Part shown: positions 57,071-64,000 of the stretch, one piece after another | How the letters are laid out: each line of letters begins with the position of its first letter | How positions within the stretch are numbered: the stretch's first letter is position 1 | Assembly: GCA_020310875.1 (NCBI GenBank) | Contig: CM035423.1 | Span: 130,114,138-130,178,137, forward strand | DNA length: 64,000 nt | Source of the DNA: Ceratopteris richardii | Taxonomy: Eukaryota; Streptophyta; Polypodiopsida; Polypodiales; Pteridaceae | Direction of reading: 5' to 3' | Notes under the pieces: model-generated | Seen by the model: only the letters and a program-made list of their open reading frames with translations | Told to the model about the DNA's origin: nothing | Database searches by the model: none | Made by a program: the position numbers and the translations under genes

Positions 57071-60000
57071 ATGTTAACACCTGGTTCTATATTCTCACAG
57101 AACCAACAAGCAAGCAGGGCCATGGCAGAAGCCGGAGGTGCCAGTTCTCACGCCGGATCCAGCGCACAGATTGTGGATATAGAAACACTCCTCCTCGAAC
57201 CACATCTCACCGAAAGACCGCAAGAACTTCAAGCTGTGCATGTACTCCCAGTTCAGGATCCTCCCCAGGGGCACACCTCTCAAGTGGGCAAACACGCTCA
57301 TTGGTTCAGTGATGTTGCAGGACCATTGGGTGATGGAACCTACTTTTGGGAAGCTGAATTGGAGTTTAATGGTAAATGGGGACGCTACCATTTTTTCACG
57401 CGCGAATTTGAGAGCTATCAGAATGCTGAAGTCATGCGTTCAGTATGGACCAAAGCTGGCCTGGACAGTTATTTCAGGGCCCACTTACCGAAGCCAGATT
57501 TCTTACGTTGTTCTTATCTTATCAGTACCATCACTCCTAGCAGGGCCAAGGGAGGTGACAACACTTTTGTGTTACCCTCAATATTGCCGGGCCACGAACT
57601 TAAAAGATTCAAACTGACCCTCAATCTGGTACGAGAAGCATTGGGCATGTATGGTATGCACATTCCTACTGAAAAGGAAACAATGGTTCCAGGCAGAATG
57701 AAACATAAATGTAGCAATGACACCGACCATCGCTCTTCATCTACGGACCGTCATGCAGCATTTTGCTTTCCCCGCCCAGGAAAGATTCACCATGCCCCCA
57801 AAGAAGATATGGTTTAGCTTGTATTTGGCAGAGACAGAAAACCTCCCTATCAACATACCACATTGGATCATAGATCAGATTCACATAGCCCATCAACGGT
57901 GGAACAAGAAGCAGAAAAATGTGCTCCACGGGTGTTGTGCTCTGACCAAAATAATCTACCGATGTCTAGCCTATGACGTGCCTATTCAGCGGGCACTTGT
58001 ATGGTCCCGGGCCTAGGAATTCCACAGAAGGCTATCAGCGGCAGGTCCTCCATCAAAGAAGATGAGAGGGGGAGTCCAATTACCCTGCGCTCAACCAAGG
58101 GGAGCCACCACTACACCAGAGATTACCCCTCCCCAGACACGACGCATTAGACCATTCACCATTCGGCTACCAAGACCAAGTACAGAGGGACCCAATCTGG
58201 TGTTTCCACCCGTCCCATCGGACTTGGAATTTCCACAGGGCTTTACTCTCAATGATCTCACTGATGAAGAAGTGGCTAGACTAATCTACGACTCTAATCT
58301 CTAAATGGAAACAGAGAGAGCTCAGGAACCACAAACCCATACAACAACGTCAGCCCCCACCCAACCGCAAGTTGTAGAAGTCGACGTCGATGAATAAGAG
58401 ACCGAACAAGGGGAAGAAGCCTACGAAGAACAAGAGTATGATGAACTTTCAGAGTTAGCAAGTGCCCCCGCGTATTCGGCACAAATAAAAAGACTATATC
58501 GAACCATGCAGCTAGTTCAAGAACAACATAAAATGTCACTTGAAGCAGGCAAGAAACTCATGAACCAATTGTTGGCAGAGGAAGGCGTGGATGATATGTT
58601 CATCGAGTCCATCAACCTACATGCAGATGCAGTAGGATTGGATGAGGCCATTCATGAGGCAATGGCCTACATTCACCGATTTGAGAAAAGAGTTCCCGCC
58701 CGTCCCATGAGGTCCGGGAAACAAATTCATATCAACGTATCAGCACCAGGAGATACAACGCAAGCAGACGAACATCAGGAAGCACCACTGTCACCACCCT
58801 CCCCACCCCTCACTACACAACTCACTCCACCACGTGACACTATGGCCACCACGTCCAATATCACCACAATCGTCACGGGAATTCCACTCCCTCCGGGAAT
58901 CCAATTCGGGGGAGTCACCATGCCCAATTTCACCACTCTCTTCACTAACGTCACTTCCACCCCACCCACGATCCCCATTTACACGGTCACTCAAACATTG
59001 ACACTATGGAAATATCTCCTGACACTGCACCGCTCCCTTCCCCCATGCAACCTTCGTCTCCCATACCCCCTCCACCCACATCTCCACTTGCATCCACATC
59101 ATTCACAACTCCCTTTCCCGCCCCCATTCCCCCTGCATCTTCACCTCTCCCTGCATCATTTAATGTAAATAGTATATTTCTAGCATTAAATCAATGTGTA
59201 TATCAGCTTCAGAATGAGTACAGAGCTCTTGACGACCGGTATCAACAACTGACAACAAATCACCAGAACTTACAAAGGCAACTTACAATTCTTGAAGAGG
59301 AAAATGCAGATGTGAATCAACGTTATACAACGCTTGAGCAGGCTCACCAAACACTACTGGAGGCACCCCAACCATCGAAAGAATCAGGCGTCAAAGAACT
59401 AGAAGCCTTGCTCGAAGTATACCAGGCTGATAACCTACGAGTCAGACGTAACTTGGCGCTACTCAGGAAACATATGGCCACAGCACTTGAAGAGAACAAG
59501 AGACTGCAGAAACAAAATGAAGAGAATCTGGAAGCGGCAATGGAAGGCTCTCCCCACGAAATCGATCCAGAGCAGTTTAAAGCCGTACCTTCAGAGACGA
59601 TGAAGACCATCTTAGAAAGTTATGCAGATCTATTAGATGCTCATGATGAGTTGGAAAGGGAACGTGATGAGCTGCGTGGCCAGCTCAAGGAACAAGAGGC
59701 TCCAACCAAAGTAATAGAGTCAGCCTCGACTTCAGAGGAAGTGAAGGCATTGACAGAGCAGGTGGTTGAGCTCCAGAAAAAGTTACTAGAGTATGAAAGG
59801 CAACCCTCTCCAGTTATTGAACCTGAGCCAGAAGACTTGGTTCCCATTGAGGTAGATGATTCGTACGAGGAACCATACGTTCCTATGCCAATGCCAGGAG
59901 GGTACCAAACCTCAGAGGGACTAGACACCTTGGAAGTGGAAGCACCCGAGTGGCTTCAAACACTGGAAAAGACAGCGAACACCCACGAAGAACGGGTGGC

Positions 60001-61174
60001 CATTCAGATCCAATCACTAGCAAACCTAGAAGAAACTGTCATAAAGTCAGAATATTTCAGAAGCATGTCTCATCATAGATGGATCGGCACCAATAATGAC
60101 CAATATGTGCCATACTGCATGCTTTTGGCCGATTACAACGCCGAGATTCAACGACAATGTGGCAAGCCTCCCACATTTGCTACACAATTTGGTCCAGACG
60201 ATATACCGGAAAGTGCTAAGCGTGGGTCCATCCATCAACGCACCTAGAGGATCAGGCTTTTGGAAACATATCCTGAAATGGTCCAAACCTGGAATAATAT
60301 GCCGTTGTTTATTAAATATAATCCTTGTTACGTTCCAGTTCTTCGAAGACGCACCTGGCCTGAATTCACTATTGCCGTCAGAGACATCAAAGCCTGCGCA
60401 AAATGGTTAAATTACGTTTATCTAGCACCTCCACGAGGACCCCCCACGGTGAACTACATGATTTCTACAATCCGTCACTGGAGCATTCGGCTACGCAATA
60501 ATCCCGATGTGATGGCCCAGATGTGTATGAAAATATTTGAATTAATGCTGATCACTTTCAGGACGTTTAAGAATATTAAGGACCCCCACTTCTCAGGAGC
60601 AGGCTTCGTGATAGGAAACCAGGATCTGGTGTACGATATGAGTACCACTCCCTCAATTGAAGTAATATATGCTTGGCACGCCAGAATCAAGTACCTCCCA
60701 GCCTGCTTTAAACAGACATTTGAGGAGATGTTCATCACAGGATTTTGGGAATATCACTCTGAAATCTTTATACCTAGACCATCACATCTCCTCCAATTAT
60801 TTGCTGTGGAGAGAACTATTCACTCAGAACAATTGAGGGTGCCTCATCCAGATGTTCCCGGACCTGTGAATTGGGATGATTTGCTCACAGATCTAGCACG
60901 CGGCTTACGACTCGAAGAACACCACCTAGCCTCCGATGTCGTCCAATATTATGTTCAAAAACCCTCTAGACAAGGGTCTGTCAGGGGCGACAGACGCGAG
61001 AGTGGGGGGGGGGTGTTGGCAGCAGTCAGGGAACCGAAGGAGCCACAAGACGAAGAGAGTCAGAGCGAAGGGACAACACAAGCAGACATGGCAGTCAAAG
61101 AAGATCTGGCAAGTAGGCCATCTAAATTTTTCAGACATCAAGGAGTTGAGCACACAAGAAGACAGAGCAAGTAG
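57071..61174 (+). pseudogene. ORF3 of element E, running into the 3' LTR
   Basis: Same domain order as in A: N-terminal helical domain, acidic part, Pro/Thr-rich part, coiled coil (59175-59810), C-terminal domain (60260-60930). Breaks: a 23-bp deletion near 57709, TAG at 58014, TAA at 58302 and about 58396, loss of one T near 58999, and TAG at 60245, which A shares. Where A stops after DVVQ, E has a Tyr codon and continues YYVQKPSRQGSV, through the polypurine tract (as Gly codons) and about 55 codons into U3 of the LTR, ending at 61174. Function unknown; no membrane segment seen. Confidence 0.82.
60998..61013 (+). other. polypurine tract of E
   Basis: GAGAGT followed by ten G immediately before the LTR start at 61014. 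Confidence 0.85.
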
Positions 61175-61707
61175 GGAGCTCAAAGGTATGTATGACAAAT
61201 CAATAGAGAAAACCCCTACACAAATAGTGATTTTCATCACTAAAAACCATTGTAAATATCATTTCGTATTTTTGTAGCTCCATTTTGTGCAAGCCAAGGA
61301 GTCCTTGAGCTTGAGGAGCTTTAGAAGTATCTACCTGCCAATTTTCATATTTTTTAGATCTCGTTTGAGCCCTCTAATAAGCCCTGGAACCTAATTTTTA
61401 ACTAGGCCGGACACTAGGTCTGAACAGGGCCAAAGCTAGTCAAAAACTATAAAAGGAGCTAGAGAGCTCATTTTTGAGGTTGGATTGTAATTGAAATGAA
61501 GTTGTAAGAGCTTTTTGAAAGTAATCTAAGAACTCCATTGCTTCTCACTCTTTGTCTTGCCGTGTGTGCACGTGTGTGTGTATGTGTGTGCATGCTTGTG
61601 TGCTTCTCACTCACGCACTTGTGCCTCCACTTGCTCGAGGTCTTCATACCATCCTCACGTCTTCCCAGATTGACATTAAAGGAGGTGCTACTCATCACTG
61701 AGCTACA
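61014..61707 (+). repeat. 3' LTR of element E (694 bp)
   Basis: Matches 44910-45603 with about three changes (C/G near 61501, G/A near 61569, G/A near 61667); TATAAAA at 61448. Confidence 0.95.
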
Positions 61708-64000
61708 ATGGTCAAGCATGTCGAAATTTTAGGTCATATTGTGTCAAAGAATGGAATCTCAACATATGAAGATAAAGCGAGAGCTATACGAAAATTACCG
61801 AGACCCAAGGTAGCCAAGGAAGTACAATCTTTTATGGGTCATTATGGATACTACTGCCATTGTATCCACATGTACACTATCATTGCAAAGCCTCAAATAT
61901 AAAGAAGAGTGTGATAAATCATTCATAGAGCTAAAAGGAGGATTGTGCTCAACCCCAATTTTGACAATGCGGGATTAGAATAAGCCATTCCGTGTTCATG
62001 TGGATGCCTCCAATTTTTGACTAACTTTGAATATAAAGAAGAGTGTGAAAAATCATTCATAGAGCTAAAAGGAGGATTGTGCTCAACTCCAATTTTGACA
62101 ATCCGGGATTAGAATAAGCCATTCCATGTTCATGTGGATGCCTTCAATTTTTCTATTGGATGCATGCTAGCACAACTGATAGGTGAAGGGAACATAGATC
62201 TTCCCATTCCATATGCAAGTAGGCAACTAAATGCGACATAGAGGAATCACACAACCACCAAATGAGAGGGATTAGGCATGGTCTATGCGGTTAAGAAATT
62301 TAAACATTATTTTCTTGCAAATAAGTTTAGGCTCTTTACATAATATCACACACTACTTTATTTGGTGAACAAACTTTGCAATATAGGTATATTAGTAAGA
62401 TGTTTCCTTTTACTAATGGACTATGATTTCAAGGTATTTGTTAGGAAAGGTAAGACCCAACTTAGGATGGATCACCTTTCACGACTCACTTTAGGAGAAT
62501 CTTCACAAGGCGTCTCAAACAAAGTTCTTGATGCATACTTGTTCAACCTAGTAGTTTGAAACTATGTATTCTCACATTTGGACCCAACAACCTAGTGGTA
62601 AGATCAAAAGAGGAGGAAGTAATCAAATCAAAGAAATATCACATACTCATAGGGAGTATTTACAAGCAAACTGATCAAGGAATCTTAGCTTGTTGTGTGG
62701 AAGAGGAAGAGTATGATAAATGGTTGCGGTTAGCACATGTAAGTGCATTCGGACAACATCATTCAAAACATAAAACCCTACAAACACTAAATACATTGGG
62801 CATATATTTGCCAACAATGGAATCATATGTCTATAAGTTTCTCAAGGATAGTCCAACTTGTATTAGCAAACTCCCCGTTGAACATGCCACTCTATATCAA
62901 GTGTCACTAATGCTAGATTGAGGCATCTCTTTAGTTGACTTTATAAGGAAAAAAACATTTTCACAAGAGATGACTTTGGCACGACGGAGTCTAGAACACG
63001 GATCTCAAATCGATATGTTCATTGGTGATAGTCTATACAAATGTGGATGAGATGGATATTTGAGACTATGTGTACATGAGAGAAAATACTTGAAGATATT
63101 AGAAACTGCACACCAATGTGTTGTAAGAGGACACTTTGGACCTGATTGAGTGATCAAAGCACTACTATTCTCAGGTCTTTGATGCACTACTCTTCATATG
63201 GGTGCATATACCTATGTGAAGAGGTGTCATACATGTTAGTGACCTCAATATCCAATTCGCAAAGATGAGATGCCATTGAGACCCATGATGGGAGGATGTG
63301 CATTCTCAAAGTAGGGCATAGACTTCATAGGTCCTATCAACCCCCTGCTAAAAGTTCCCATGTTGAATACATAATTGTCGCAATAGACTATCTAACCAAA
63401 TGGGTATAAGTAAAATCCACTAGGAAGAACAATGCACAAACAATAACAAAATCCTTGTTTGAGAATGTATTCACAATATATGGAATACCATTAGAATTAG
63501 TGAGTGATCGAGGAACTCACTTCTTGAATGAGGTGATTGAATATCAATTACAAGATTTCATGGTAATTCACAAAAAATCAGCACCATATCACCCATAATC
63601 TAATGGACAAGTAGAAAGTATGAACAAGATCATGTGCAACATATTGACAAAGCTCATAAAAAACAAATGTTCTGATTGGGACAAATAGCTACATCATGTT
63701 ATTTGGGATTATTGAGTGGCCTACAAAATGCTACTCAACATCACTCCCTTTCAAATGTTTTTTGGCCAAAATGTTATGCTTCCATTATACTTTTTGATAC
63801 CCACCCTTAAGGTTGCACACGAGCATCAATGGATAGGCCACAAGCTATCGTCGAAGATCATGGACCTAGAATGCCTAGATGAGACTAGACTTAGAGCAAT
63901 AGCAAGAACATATGCAGCCAAGAAGAGGCAGAAAGCCTATTTTGATGCACATGTCAAAGATAAAGTCTTGAAAATCAGAGACTTGGTATTAGTATACACA
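61708..64000 (+). pseudogene. copy D continued: RT end, RNase H and integrase
   Basis: Directly after the E LTR the RT frame resumes with MVKHVEILGHIVSKNGIST, then MGHYGYYCHCIHMYTII, RNase H (VDAFNFSIGCMLAQ-like, LRMDHLSRLTLGE), the integrase lead-in HSKHKTLQTL, H2C2 near 63100, core motifs (FSKGIDFIGPI-like near 63305, LVSDRGTHFLNEVIE near 63500, NGQVESMNK near 63605), and the KKRQKAYFDAHVKDK piece at the window edge. Riddled with stops. The element runs off the right end of the window, so its PR2, ORF3 and 3' LTR cannot be seen. Confidence 0.88.
61896..62163 (+). repeat. 134-bp tandem duplication in the RNase H region of D
   Basis: Units begin AATATAAAGAAGAGTGTG at 61896 and 62030, and both contain TCATTCATAGAGCTAAAAGG and GGGATTAGAATAAGCC, with only a few substitutions. 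Like the duplication at 44289 it lies wholly inside dead element D. Confidence 0.9.

Larger units (their letters stand above)
44910..61707 (+). mobile_element. element E: 16.8 kb Ty3/gypsy retrotransposon
   Basis: Sister of A with the same order and over most of its length nearly identical sequence, but retaining PR1. LTRs of 694 bp differ at about three positions. It interrupts copy D within RT: D codons stop before 44905 and continue at 61708. Flanks are ATTGG (44905-44909) and ATGGT (61708-61712), similar but not identical, so the target duplication is imperfect or has mutated. Defects: several stops and a one-base insertion in gag, a stop before PR1, a frameshift before RT, a 26-bp deletion in the integrase, and multiple breaks in ORF3. 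Confidence 0.93.

Overview
The window is plant nuclear repeat DNA. I found no host gene, RNA gene or organellar insert in its 64 kb. Almost every base outside simple repeats can be assigned to LTR retrotransposons: several Ty1/copia elements and at least five copies of one unusually large Ty3/gypsy family. The primer-binding sites (initiator-Met type for copia, the plant 'TTTGGCGCCG' type for the gypsy family), the 5-bp target duplications and the many layers of nested, differently decayed copies point to a land plant with a large, repeat-rich genome. A gymnosperm is possible, but nothing here proves the lineage.

Layout. 1-6204: an old minus-strand gypsy element (G), with an LTR at each end (the left one runs off the window), an integrase remnant, an inserted copia gag/LTR fragment (H), and long CT, CA and TA microsatellites. 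6201-6980: a copia LTR end joined to a minus-strand gag fragment (I) of the big gypsy family. 6980-12900: two broken minus-strand copia elements (F and copia-2). 12901-19816 and 36096-37928: one old minus-strand copy (B) of the big gypsy family, split by the young plus-strand element A (19817-36090, TSD CGTGA). 37929-40545: the 5' half of another copia element (copia-1), fused in frame to B. 40546-44909 and 61708-64000: a decayed plus-strand copy (D) of the big family, split by a second young element E (44910-61707).

The big gypsy family is the interesting part. A and E are 16.3 and 16.8 kb, with 694-bp LTRs that differ by only about four and three bases. The order is: LTR, PBS, about 1.9 kb leader carrying a CpG-rich palindromic minisatellite, gag with three CX2CX3HX4C knuckles, linker, protease (PR1), reverse transcriptase, RNase H, integrase, a SECOND aspartic-protease-like domain (PR2), a tail of repeated W-V-P-K motifs, a roughly 1,300-codon third ORF (ORF3) with no visible membrane segment, polypurine tract, LTR. 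PR2, the WVPK tail and ORF3 are all recognisable in the diverged copy B, so they are family traits rather than accidents of one copy. None of the copies is intact: A lost PR1 by a 614-bp deletion and E has a 26-bp deletion in the integrase zinc region, and both share an in-frame stop in ORF3.

Structural history. Fragment I (minus, 6290-6980) and D (plus, from 40546) look like the two halves of one element. Each carries AAAAT next to one end of the same copia LTR family, and their gag codons continue without gap. This implies a large inversion whose right breakpoint is at 40456/40457.
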